From: Neurospora crassa OR74A
Taxonomy: Eukaryota; Ascomycota; Sordariomycetes; Sordariales; Sordariaceae
Length of the DNA: 64,000 nucleotides
Assembly: GCF_000182925.2 (NCBI RefSeq)
Contig: NC_026507.1
Span: 2,542,001 to 2,606,000 of the forward strand
Reading direction: 5' to 3'
Of this stretch, positions 1 through 11,269 are shown piece after piece. Below the pieces are notes generated by a model. The model was not told where the DNA came from and searched no databases. It saw nothing but the letters and a program-made list of their open reading frames with translations. Numbering within the stretch: the stretch's first letter is position 1; each line of letters opens with the position of its first letter. Made by a program: the position numbers and the translations under genes.

Positions 1-297
1 TACACCCACTACATATACCGGGCGCTAGCCGTGCCGCTAACGCTGTCATCCGTCAAAGGACAACTTGGCTCCATCAACCTCCATTCTCCAGTTTGTGGAA
101 GCTCATATCACCTTTCATTCACTCTTCACCCTATCAATCTCTTAGGTCTTTGGAACTTTGGTTTCTCCTGATCACAAACCTAATCGTGGCCATTTCTGTC
201 ATTTAGTCTTTGCAATCCTAATAACGATTCGATAAACAAGCCACCTGCGTCTCGAGTTGAGTGGACGACTGGCTTTCGGCCTTCCCCATCATCTAAG
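1..297. other. Upstream region of the ER co-chaperone gene
   Basis: Non-coding stretch before the start codon at 298. It is C/T-rich toward the gene, as is usual for fungal leaders. I see no convincing ORF, RNA gene or named regulatory site here. Confidence 0.5.
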
Positions 298-1930
298 ATG
301 CTGATCCGGCTATCAGCCCTTGCCGTTGCGGCCGCTTCCATTGTGAACGGCCTTTCTCCGGCCGACATACCCTCCGATCTGCCACTTTCCAACCTCCTCG
401 CCTCGGCGCAAAGCCATCTCTCAAAAGGGGAGACCAGTGATGCGCTCGTCTACTATGATGCTGCCATTGCTCGCGACCCCTCCAACTATCTGACCTTCTT
501 CAAGCGTGCTACCACCTACCTTTCGCTTGGCCGTACCTCGCAAGCGACCGATGACTTCAACAAGGTGCTCGCGCTCAAACCTGGTTTCGAAGGTGCCCAC
601 ATCCAGCTGGGCAAGTTGAAGGCACGCAGCGCCGACTGGGACGCCGCGAGGGAGCACTACGAGAAGGCAAAGAAAGTGAACGAACTAGTTGCGCTGGAGG
701 GTGCCGCTGATGCTGCCGGCCTTGCCGAGAAGGCAGCAGCCAGCGGGGACTGGGAGGAATGTGTTACGCAAGCCGGAGCCGCCATCATGGTTGCGAACCG
801 GGCTGTTGCGCTGCGCCAGTTACGTTCCAAGTGTTTATTCGAGCGAGGTGACTTGGAGATGGGCATGAGCGACCTACAACACATATTGCAGATGAAGCCT
901 GGCGACACAACCCCGCATCTCAAAATCTCGGCCATATCCTTCTACGCCCTCGGCGATCTCCCAGGGGGGCTGGCAGCAATCAGGAAATGTCTACATTCGG
1001 ATCCAGACAGCAAGGTATGCGCAGCATTGCTGAAGGAAGAGAAGATGACGGACAAGCTGGTCCAGAAAGCGATCAAGGCGTTGGACAAGAAACAACCAAT
1101 GACGGCCGTAAAGAACCTGATCCCTAATCGAGAAGGGGAAGGCCTCATTCAGGAGGTCAAGAACCAAGTTGAGAAGCTTCGGGCGGACGGGACGATTCCA
1201 AAGTCTGCGGGTAATGTGTTGGTAGGACAACTAGTAGAATTAGCGTGTCAGGCATACTTTGAAGTAAGTCGACTTCTCAAGCGGCCCCCCAAGTCAACAT
1301 CAGCATGGAACAAGGTAGCTAACACCAGCTCCTTCTCACCAGTCAAACAGCAAAAAAGCCTCCACCTACTGCGTCGAGTCGCTAGCTATCAATCCCACTG
1401 CCCTCTATGCCCTCCTGTACCAATCGCAAGTTCAGATGGCGGCAGAAGAGTACGACGCCGCCATCGCTACCCTTCAAAAGGCCCTAGAGGAACACCCTGC
1501 CAAATCAGACGTCATTAACCCCCTCATTCAGAAGGCGCAGATTGCACTCAAACGCTCCAAGACGAAGGACTACTATAAGGTATTGGGCGTCTCCCACGAT
1601 GCGGATGAGAGACAGATCAAGTCTGCCTACCGCAAGCTTTCCAAGATTCACCACCCAGACAAGGCAGCCAAACAAGGTTTGACCAAGGAGGCGGCCGAGA
1701 AGAAGATGGCTCAGATCAACGAGGCGTACGAGGTACTGAGCGACCCCGAATTACGGGCACGGTTCGACAGAGGCGACGACCCAAATTCGCACGAGGGACA
1801 ACAGGGAGGACAGCCCTTCGGCGGGCATGGTGGTAACCAGTACATGTTTCAGCAGGGCGGACCGGGAGGCGGATTCCGATTTCAGTACGGGAGTGGAGGG
1901 TTTCCTGGAGGGTTTCCGTTTGGTGGCTAA
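298..1930 (+). CDS. DNJ1: ER-lumen TPR and J-domain co-chaperone (DNAJC3/p58IPK family)
   Basis: Predicted 517-residue Hsp40-type co-chaperone. Exons are 298-1263 and 1343-1930, joined in phase 0 by a GTAAGT...CCAG intron. Residues 1-18 form a hydrophobic signal peptide. They are followed by a long helical region of tetratricopeptide repeats with typical A/G/Y/P spacing (about 30-390). A J domain lies at about 395-465, with the HPD tripeptide at 426-428 that stimulates Hsp70 ATPase activity. The tail is Gly/Phe-rich. This order (signal peptide, TPRs, C-terminal J domain) is that of mammalian P58IPK/DNAJC3 and fungal Dnj1, which hold unfolded clients for BiP/Kar2 in the ER lumen. No HDEL/KDEL signal is visible at the C-terminus; mammalian DNAJC3 also lacks one. 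It is convergent with the mitoferrin gene downstream. The family call is firm and the ER location is inferred from the signal peptide. Confidence 0.93.
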
Positions 1931-3174
1931 ACATCGCGGGACAGCTCATCGGGGTACATTGGTGGATACCAAAAGCATGTGGAGTGCCATGTTGTTCTTC
2001 ATTATAGTGTCAGGCGCGCGACGCATTTGAAACTTCAAGGTTGGGAAGCTTTGATTCAGGAGTTTGTGAGTTAAGTTGAGGCTTCTATTCGTAGGCATCA
2101 CCCAACGAATGAACGGGCAGAGAACACGCAGTGATTATTGTTCATAACATTGAGTATTAACTGACCGGCTTTTCGGTATTTTGCGACATCACAATGTCTT
2201 AATCTTCCTCATTTTGTTGCAGGTGGTTATTAGAATGCAGATGGAAGACGATAGGTACAGCTGGCCATTTAGTTCCCACCAAAAAAAAAAATCTTGGCCA
2301 AATGCAAATCATGGTTGTCTCCGATGTCATACAATACAAGCCTAAGCCATAACTCGTATGTGGTATATAAACGGTAAGAAGATATGAACACCCGTGATGA
2401 CCAAGGAACTGATTTTTACACACAGCCACCGTAATTCCACACTACCTCGCCATCAATACATAACTGCGATCTGGTTGTTGAAGACCTAGGACAGACTAGC
2501 AGCACACCAGGCTTTGCTTTTGCCTCACCAATCACACCACCAAAAGCACAACGCACTAACAGCCTGCATCTCTCAGGTTCGGTACAACCCATGCCTTTGT
2601 GGGTGAACAAAGGAACCCCTGGAAACAATTTGTGCGAGGAGTATAAAACAGCAGAAGACAAGGAAACAAAGTTACATTACGTGCATAGTTGGATTTGGTG
2701 TTCCTTGTTTTTACTTTGTATCCTCGTAGTCGCTTGTAATTGCGCAAAACCCCATTGTTCCTGGCTAGGGTGAAGGACACCTTGTGCCCGTCCCAGCCTC
2801 TGAGTACCCCGTTCCGCAGTGCGCCGTCGTGGCCAACGCGCCCAGGCATTTGCCCGTTCTCAGACGGACGCCAAGGGCGAATGAATGGACATTGAATCCC
2901 CGCAAGTGAGCGAGTTTGAGTGGTGTTGGGCTTCCTCCACCTCGCGTCTGATTGGTTTCATACGCTGGAATGGAGGCAGTGTCTTTCTTTTATCCTCTAA
3001 CGCCGTGCATGAATATCCGAGGATGTCAAGTTTTGCTGATCCTGGCTGCAGCGAGCGAGTTAACACCAACAAATACAGCGGCAACATGCTCGGAATAAGA
3101 AGAAACACAAGAGAGCTATGCAGACAGCTGCACTCACCTGTCAAATGGCCTCCGCTCCGTAGGTCAGCCGCATT
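1931..3174. other. Intergenic region between convergent genes
   Basis: This 1.2-kb stretch lies between two convergent stop codons, so it should hold two 3' untranslated regions. Only short overlapping ORFs occur, on both strands, without family resemblance. I see no RNA gene or repeat beyond a short A-run near 2281. Confidence 0.5.
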
Positions 3175-4536
3175 TCATGACTGGCTGTTTTGGTGAATGA
3201 AGTAGGCCCTGAAACATCTCATGTGTTAGAAGCATGTTGGGACACTTTTAAGACTTTGGTAGCAGAATCGGGATGAACGTACTTAGACGCCTCATATGCC
3301 GACCAGCAGATGGCCGTGCTCGGCATGGTGGTCAACACTCTGGGCTTCAAGCCCTTGAAGAAGCCTTTGACACCCTCTCTCCTGTACAGCAGCTTACACC
3401 CCGCCACAAAGCCGTTCACGGCTCTGACCTCAGCGTCCTGAGCCGCGCCTCTGGTCTGCAGCATGGTCTTAATCACATCCATAGGCGTCGTAAGCGCGGC
3501 TGCGAAGCCGCCAGCTACGGCGCCAGCAAGGCAGTGTGTCGCTGGGTCGTACTTCTTGGTGGGGTTCATCGAGGTTGATATCGACTCATAGGCTAGGAAC
3601 TGAAGCGCGGTGAAAGGGACGGTCATCGACAGCGTGGTGGGGTACGAGACGTAGAAAGCCCCGAGACCCTCGTTCCGGTAAACATACTTGGCGCAGTCGA
3701 GCATGGAGCGATACATCTTGGCGGAGTTCTGGATCTGCATGCGCTGCTTGATCACTGTGTTGCGACTGCGTTAGAACTACGCTTTTACGTGTATGGGTCC
3801 GCAGAGTGTATAGGCATATATGGGTGGGCATACCATCGAAGGGGTTCATCAGGGCATCACTGGCGATGGTCGCGCAAGCACCGCTAGTGGCAGCAGCGAG
3901 GAAATGATGCTCGCCAACCTTGTTACCGCCCATCAAGTGCTTGACCGCTTCGTAAGTCGCAAAGTAAACGGCGTGCGCAGGGCCTATCAGATTGACATTA
4001 GTTGGTAGCCGCGAGATCCGGAGAGACGGAGAGGCGAACTAACCGGCTCCGGCAATGACGCTGGACATGCCGCGCCACAAGCTGAAGATGCCCTCGGTCG
4101 AAGCAATTCGATAGGTGCTCTGGATGACGCCATGATAGACCGCGGAAGGGTTCGAGTTCACAATTTGCATACGGGTCTGATAAAATCCAGTCAGTGACTT
4201 GTTGAGGTCTCGCGTGTGGACGGATAAGGGGCCGTTCGCCCACCTTAACAGCATCGATGGGATACACTATGGGAGAATCAGTTAGCTCAATGCCCATCGA
4301 AGATGGTCCCGATGGAACACATCGGCTACAAGGGGAACATACTGGCGCAGTGCTCGGCGATGCCAGCAAAGGCGCCGGCGGCCATATTCTGGATGAGCGA
4401 GAAGTTGGGCGGGAGCGACTCATAGCTATATGGATAGATGTCGTGTCAGCGGGCCCCGAGGTGTTCGTTGTATTGTATCATGAGTCGCCGCCACGTACTC
4501 GTAATCCTCCTCATCGATAGCGTTTGGCTGGGTCAT
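3175..4536 (-). CDS. MRS4: Mitoferrin, mitochondrial iron carrier (Mrs3/Mrs4 family)
   Basis: Mitochondrial carrier (SLC25) protein of 310 residues that imports iron across the inner membrane. Seven exons: 4499-4536, 4343-4425, 4244-4266, 4044-4176, 3834-3983, 3283-3754 and 3175-3208. All introns are GT-AG and the summed length is a multiple of three. The three carrier signatures are present in order: PIDAVK, PFDVIK and PMDVIK. The motif GGNKVGEHH and the segment ASDALMNPFD, both characteristic of Mrs3/4, are also present. The first signature is encoded by a 23-nt exon. I chose the start at 4536 (MTQPNAIDEED) because no ATG occurs on this strand between 4537 and about 5105. The frame does stay open upstream to about 4758, so a distant 5' coding exon is not fully excluded. 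Family assignment is firm; iron as substrate comes from family knowledge. Confidence 0.93.
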
Positions 4537-5873
4537 TTTGGAAGCCACAGCCTCCGATGCTCCTGCGCTAAGAGCCAGCTTGAAGGGCTCCTGGGACCGT
4601 CCTTGGAAAAGACGGCAGGGTAGAGAGGAAGGGTCGGCGACGGGCGATGCGGACCAATACAGGTGTATTCCACAGACACCGAGCGGTTCAATTAAAAAGG
4701 GCAGCAGCGAGGTGACGCAATGCGAACGGCGGCTGCGATATAAATGTAGCCAGTTGCTCTATTTCCTCGTGTCTGGGACCTGGCCCTAGCCTTTTTGCGC
4801 AACACCGCGGGTCGAAGCCTGTGTATCAATCGAACTTCACACCAAAGGAATCGATTGTGTCGGCCAAGAGTACTGTCGTCGGTATCGGGCGGTGGGTGTC
4901 GTCGCAACGGAGGGCGCGGAACGGAGGAGGGGGGGCGGAGGGGCGTCTGCCGTGGTGGCGGTTCAAGCAAGGACGGGAATTTTGGGGAGGATTGACGGAT
5001 GAGGCGTCGGTTTTGTCAAAATCTTGACCCGTAGTCGGCACGGCCTTGCAGCCAAAAGGATAAAAAAAAAGGAAAAAAATTGTTAAAAATAATCTGCTTG
5101 GCACGCATCGAGCTTAACAGACACGCTCAACCGACGTCCGCAGAGCCGTTCCGGCACAATGTTTGGACAGGCTCGGCAGTGCATAGGTACCTTGAATTGC
5201 TGCTACTAATCCACCCAGGCCCAAGACGTTGATGCCAGATAGCTTCACAGTTCTTTCCCATAATATGTACGCAGGGATTCACTCAGCCAGCATATACATC
5301 CCTCCATTAAGAGGGTACCTCGAATTTCAATCGAGCATTCAGTTGCAACCTCAACCAGGCACTGAGAGGAAGGCATCCGATCAAGTAGATCATAACGATC
5401 AAGAACCTACTCGCGTCAAACGACATCTACCCGTATCCCCAATCGGGCCCCCCTTCCCAACTTCACTACTACCATCATAATGCCAAGCAGATGTCTACAC
5501 TACTGTGTACTGTGTAGCTACTAGTGTAGCAATTACAACCTCTGTCAAGCAACCCCGCAATTGACGGAGTGGTTGAGGGGATTGTTCGCGCTGGGTCCGT
5601 CTCCGCTAGCGGCTTGGTTTGTCTTTCCATCCCTTCCCCTCCTCTCAAGCTCTCTCTCTCGAGCGCCCTTCAACCTACCGGGCTTATCAGATTACAAGTC
5701 CCGAGGCCCATAAGCCAATCAAACCAACAACCTTGCCCACCCTCGGTGCAAGCTTGACTGATTCATGTCCCACCGCATCACCTACACTTTGGTTCAGTAT
5801 ACTAAGTTGCTGCTGGAAAAAAAAAACCGGCCGAAGTCGATGGCTCGACACAGTTCTTTAAAAAAAAAAAAAA

Positions 5874-5908
<35 letters not shown>

Positions 5909-6650
5909 CCGAGAAAAAAAAAAGCCTAACGACCCCGTGTTCCATTGTGTATTTTAGGGTCCTGTGCAGCCATGTGCAGTCCTGGGCTTGGTGGCATGCC
6001 ACCGGTAACGACGGGATTGGTGGAGTATGGTGGGGATAGGAATGTATGTACAGTAGGTACTTGCACTTTGAAAAAATTTGCGTCCAAGATATCAGCGCTG
6101 AGTTTAGCTTTTGCAGGAATGCTTTCGCGCCGTCATAATGGTTCGATAGCTACCATGAATGCCATGCGCAGACGGCTAGTCAAGTAGGTACCTTCTGTGC
6201 CGACTGTGCGTACCTTGATGGGTTGCAGCTGTCACAGCCGGCGTCCAGGACCATCTAACCGTTATCAGATCAAGGATTTTGCCTTATCAGATCCGAGTAT
6301 CGGATAGCATAGTGTATATACACTACTAGTACTGTGTATCTGTTTTCGTACATAGTACAGTGAAAGCATTTTCCGATTCGATCAAACTCGACGGCACAGT
6401 CCCCTCCCTCCCCAGTACGATTACCGTGGTCGCGCCACTTTATCGCCAAAAAACTGCCGATCTGAAAGTCAGAAAGGAAACTTCAGAATGTCGCATAGTC
6501 TGGTACGCTACAGTACCCGGTGTTCCCAACACTTTTCTCCAGTGTCATGCCAAAGTACCTGGCAGGTATCATATGTTCGTCCCGTGATGCCTGCGCTTTC
6601 CTCTAGATTTATCCAAGTCCCCGACCCGTGACGTGAGGGTCTTGGTCGTT
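4537..6650. other. Intergenic region with A-rich tract and AGGTACCT copies
   Basis: This 2.1-kb stretch holds the mitoferrin promoter and leader and the 3' end of ATG9. Two exact copies of the palindrome AGGTACCT lie at 5185-5192 and 6186-6193. There are several variants of a TACACTAC/GTAGTGTA motif (about 5495-5530 and 6310-6360) and an A-rich tract at 5859-5923. No ORF here looks like a gene. Confidence 0.5.
5859..5923. repeat. A-rich homopolymer tract
   Basis: Nearly pure run of A interrupted by a few G and C bases. It lies in intergenic DNA and encodes no credible product. No target-site duplication was recognised around it. Confidence 0.8.
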
Positions 6651-9516
6651 TCATCTCACACCACCAAGCCTTCTATTCAGATGCGCCTGGTTGAACTGAT
6701 AGAGCATGTGTACCACCCCAGCTCCATTTCCCGCTTCTTCACCGACAACCGAGTCCAGGCCCCGCCCGCTGTTTTCTCTGCTCAAATCTTTGGTTGGCGA
6801 TACCTGCCATGCTGATTCATCCAGTCCTGCCCTGCTGTCTTCCGACTCGTCGTCGTGCGTTTGCTGACCGTGGCGTGCAGCACCTTTAACATCCTCCTCC
6901 ATCGATCCTCCTCCCATCATGTGACCATCGCCCTGATTACCCCCACGGAACTGGTGTCCCGTGTTGACAAAGCTCATGTTGTTAGGGAAAATTGGCTGAT
7001 GGCGCGGATCCAGGAGGATGGACGCCATAGGCGAAGGCTCTGCCATTACCGCCCCAGGCCGCGGCGTACGCGAAGGGAGGGGACCTTTACTCCTTCCTCG
7101 CTGGCTGCGGCCCATACGTGAAGCTGCCAAATCACCTGCCAACGTTGGCGAAGTTATGCCGGGGAAGACCGGCGGCAAGTGAAATTGCTGGCGCATCGCA
7201 GGCGGGAGATGTTTTGGGTTTCGAGCATAGTTGTTGATAAAACCATACATGGACGCCTCCATCTTGCCATGCTTTGTAGAGTAATAGTCATCTCGTACAT
7301 CTCCTTCGCCTGCGGTCGCCGCTGGCGCTTGACTTTTGGAGCCTTTTTTAAAGTCAAACTCGGCGAAGTAGCACACGTAGCCAAGACCGTCCACGTGAAT
7401 CGTAAATTCACGGAAGAAGTCAATGATCTGATCAGCTGACTTGGGAAGGCTGAAAAATAGGACAAAGGGAGTTGTCAAGATGCTGAGAATTTCTTCGATG
7501 AAGATAACCAGTTTCAACTTGTAAAGCTCCTCGAACTCAGCCTTCACGTCAGCGCTATGCCACCGGTCTTTCCAGTGCTCCGGCTGGTAATGCGTATATT
7601 CCACCACATTGCCAAGCGCATACTCAGGATCGAATACCGCGTTATCTTCGGACACACTCCCGCGAGCTACACTCCATATAGCTCCAAACACAGCCGTATA
7701 GAAAAGCACGGTGCGATCGTGCGTGATTTCGAAGCCGAGGAACATTTCGGGGTCGAAAACCGAAATTAAAGCGAGGACCGTAGCAATCGAGCCGGCTATG
7801 AATGACACAGTCTTGGCCACCATGGACGTCTTGGCTTTGGGAAACTGATCAATGTAATGGCTGGCAAAGGGGTGAGACATGTCCAATCGTCTCTTAAACA
7901 GATGAGGAAGCTCGTTGAACTCTCTAAACTTCCATTCCGCAAGAGGTGTGTAGCTTCGCGCGGACAATATCGACGGGTTCTTTTGGATTTCCTAGAAAAA
8001 ACAGTGTCAGTGATGGCATCTTTACCATGTAACCACGCTCAAGTTGACGTACATTGTAATATTCCAAAAAATACACGATGATAAGGTACCCTGCCACGAA
8101 AGGCGACAGTATGAGAATCATAACGCCGGCGAAGATGAACCGGCTCCGAAGTTTGGCGCTGAGAATGCCCCGGCGATCGGACCTGAGAAATTCCTGATGT
8201 ACTTGACCCTTGGGGTCGAAGACAAAGTCGAGAATGCTGAACATCAGAGTCCATTCGAGCGTCTGTGAAAGAAGCTGACGGTTGCGAAGAATCGGCAGAG
8301 GGATCGTCAAGTCGAGTATATCCTTATTTATCATGGCGATCATATAGTTCTCTCGTCTCATCAGTCGATTCGCAATGTCGGAAGCGTCCAGCCTCTCCTT
8401 GGATTGGCTACCAAGGACCCAGCGCTGATTTTGCGGTGTTATGGTCCTAGTCGTCCTTACATTCTGATCCCGGAGTACCATTATCCTGGCTACAACCTCC
8501 TGCCATGTGATGGTCTGCATATCTTCATCGGGAATGTTGAGCAGATGGATGTAAAAATCCCGAACATGCGTCAGCCGGCGCAAATCAAGGATGTACTGTA
8601 TTGATTTCCACATGAAATAGAAGGCAAAGAGCCACAGACCGATGTTCCATAACCCGGACATATTCCGAGTACACTGAGGAACGAGGACTTGAGATAGCTT
8701 CTGGTTACTCGGAATCTTCTTAAAGTCAACGCATTGGGAGAGAAATGTCAAGAGGAAAGCTACAAAGGCGACTTTGCTGTTGCTGTTGTCAGTATTCACT
8801 CATGCGGCCAGTTCTTTCTGCCCTGAAGATGTGCGAGGGACAAGGCTCACTCACATCAAGTGAAGCACCCTTTCAACCACAATACACCACATTCCACTCC
8901 CCCGGTAGTAGCTGTAAACGTCTTGCATGAAGCTGTCAAGATTAGTGATATTAGCCCATCTCCATTCCGCCATCTTCTTAGCGTTGCCTGTTATAGCACC
9001 AGCCAGAAGGGAGCTAGGCGCGGCATCGCTATGCAGCGGGGGCTGAAGTTCTTGGTCGATATGTGGCCTTTGTTGATGCGTACGGCCCTTGGACAGCCCT
9101 GGAGCAGGATGTGCACGCGATCCTGCATGCTGACTTCTCGGCTTCCCCGGCGAGCCCAAGGGAGCAGCTCCCCTATCATAACGTTCAACAAGCAGGGAGG
9201 CGGGTACGTCATTGTCACCGTCGTCATCGTGGCTGGTACCCCAATGTGTGGTAGCAGCTGGACGTGGTGGACGGCCGGAAAGTTGGGCTCGGCCTCGTGG
9301 GATCCGGCCGTCGACAGTGGCCCTACTGTCCTCAAGTCTTAGGCCTTCTGCATTTTCAAGATCGTAGTCATTAAAATGCTGGTTGAGATTTTCTTCATCC
9401 AAGAGCCCAGCACGATCGTCAACATCAGAGACATTGTCGCGGCCACGTAACTCTTCGTAGAAAGAGCGCGCGCCACGACCACCTGACATGAGCCTGGCAA
9501 TGACCCCGTCAGCCAT
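6651..9516 (-). CDS. ATG9: Autophagy-related protein 9, lipid scramblase
   Basis: Predicted 908-residue multi-spanning membrane protein, the scramblase of Atg9 vesicles that seed and expand the autophagosome membrane with Atg2. Exons: 8855-9516, 8053-8776 and 6651-7991. Both introns are GT-AG (GTGAGT and GTACGT donors) and phases fit. The N-terminal 200 residues are polar and disordered. The conserved core follows, with hydrophobic segments and family blocks such as [14 protein letters not shown], a TWQEVV..I region, RRENYMIAM and [20 protein letters not shown]. The C-terminal 200 residues are polar and end in a short Tyr-containing motif (MLYQF). The start at 9516 ([10 protein letters not shown]) is the first ATG of the long open frame. 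It is divergent from COG6 across 1.75 kb. Confidence 0.95.
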
Positions 9517-11269
9517 GAGCTCGTTAGCCGACGTTTGGTCTTTGTACTGGAGCGACTGTCCGAAGTTACGGTGGCTCGGTTGGGAAAAGGCGAGTGGGCA
9601 TCCAGGCTAATGATCACCGATCGGGTATCGTACAGCAGTCGGTAGAGACGGGGGCTTTCGGAGACGGCGCTCAAGGAAGGATGTGCCTCGGGGGGCCGCT
9701 TTGTTTGGTTCGAGATGGACTGCGTGCTCGGCTCTGTGATGTTCAAATCGTTGAGATGGAGGCTGGACAGGCGATTGACAGAGCGGCGCTGACAGGGCCG
9801 GGTATAGGTAGGTAGGTGTTGATTGTGAAGAAGGCAAAAGGCGAGACTGTCGAGGCACACCTGATGAATATCTAAATAGTGTTGTCCCGCAAGTTGTTAT
9901 ACATAAGTAGCGTGTCTTCTGAAGCCACCCTATGCAAACGGGGAATTGAATCGCAGTTGTTGGTTCTCGAGTATTCTTGTCCTCGACTAAGGTACCTATC
10001 AATCACCTCATGTAGTGTGAAGGGGTAGATGTCTTGGAGCGCGCGGTAGGTAGGTATTGGGGGTAAAGGCAACAGGCTCCCGCCAGGCAGTCGGCTAGGT
10101 GGGAGAGGGCTGCTGAGGGGCCAGGTGACAGAAGGACACGCCGATTGCGAGGGGTGCGACGGTACTTAGGTACCTCTGCGTAGCTCCCGCTCCCGTCGGG
10201 TATCTACAACTACACCCCGCCTCTAGTGTACCTCTACCTAGCCGGGCAACCTCCACTCCAAAGCGGGAATGACGGACGGACGTCCATAGAGGTACACCAG
10301 AGATAGGTACATGGATAGGTACACTTCAGTCCTGGTAAGTTCGTTAGCTTGGTACAAACTGGGGCTTTGAACAGGAAAGGAAGCAGGGGATAAAACCAAT
10401 GATTTCGATCTGAAGCCAGTATAAAGCGGGTTTGTGTGTGTGTGTGCTGGAACACCTTGAGATCAGACAATTTCAGCCAATAAGAAGTCGTCAATAGACC
10501 TGTCCCGCCTTGCAATTCCCCCCTTCAGAGAAAATATGGGGCAGGAACCACGCTAACAAACTTACAGGGACTGATATGTACTACTAGGTTTAGTGGGTCT
10601 TACTGTTAGGTCATGGACCACGCTAGGTAGGTACCTCCAGAACCAACATGCTACCTAGGCAGGCGGTGAATGCGAGAGGACACGTGAATGTTATCAGCCA
10701 GCGCATTACATCTACACTACAGTACGTGCCTCCCATGTGATGCTGAAGGTACCTACCTCTAAGTGCACTACAGTACCTAGCGTACGTAGCGTATACTATG
10801 TACACAGAGTTCCCTCCCGCCCTCTGGGCACTGTCCCTCTAAAAGACGGTGGTACATGGCGCCAAGAGAGTCTCGTCTCCATGGGCTGTGTACTCTGTAA
10901 ACAGTCCACCTTCTATAAGGTACCACTCAGGGGCTCCGAAAAGAGGGATCCTTCTACATTACATACCTCTATACCTAGTGTACGTTCTTCGGGTTGGATT
11001 CCAAAATCACTGTGTGTCGCAGACGAACGATTGAAAGTGTACCTCTAGTGTGCCTCAGGTCCAGATCGATTCTGGTAAGGACACAAAACCTGCAGGGCTC
11101 TTCATCAACCCATCAGACGACAGATCCGCCCGGGATAGCGGGGCAATACGGGGTGCCCTGAGCCAACGGCACAAGCCGTTCCTACAACTACTGTTTCTGT
11201 GACAGATCAGCAGATACCTTTTTCCCTGGACACAGGGCAAGAATTCCCGCTCCTGATAAGCTTGGAATC
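9517..11269. other. Divergent ATG9/COG6 intergenic region
   Basis: 1.75 kb between two divergent starts, so both promoters lie here. It holds a 257-bp transposon (10322-10578). It also has the densest set of AGGTACCT palindromes in the window (9990-9997, 10168-10175, 10629-10636, 10747-10754), with many one-base variants and TACACTAC-type motifs. No ORF looks coding. Confidence 0.6.
10322..10578. mobile_element. Non-autonomous Tc1/mariner-type MITE
   Basis: A 257-bp element flanked by a TA target-site duplication (10320-10321 and 10579-10580). Its ends are imperfect inverted repeats of about 30 bp: the left starts CACTTCAGTCCTGGTAAGTT and the right, read in reverse complement, starts CATATCAGTCCCTGTAAGTT; both continue into GTTAGC. 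The left 90 bp resemble 34391-34480. The right 160 bp resemble 36594-36786, including the shared blocks GCCAGTATAAA, a TTTGTGTGTGTG run, GAAAATATGGGG and AACCACGCTAACAAACTT. It is therefore an internally deleted relative of the 2.4-kb element at 34391-36786. It encodes no protein. Unlike the long copy it is not AT-saturated. Confidence 0.85.

Noticed and set aside
4537-4758. Open frame upstream of the mitoferrin ATG, with protein-like residues
   Set aside because: No ATG occurs on this strand between 4537 and about 5105, so the first usable AUG is 4536. A distant 5' exon is not excluded but has no direct support.
5561-5640. tRNA-Leu/Ser-like start (GACGGAGTGGTTGAGGGG)
   Set aside because: No B box or matching 3' acceptor follows within tRNA length.
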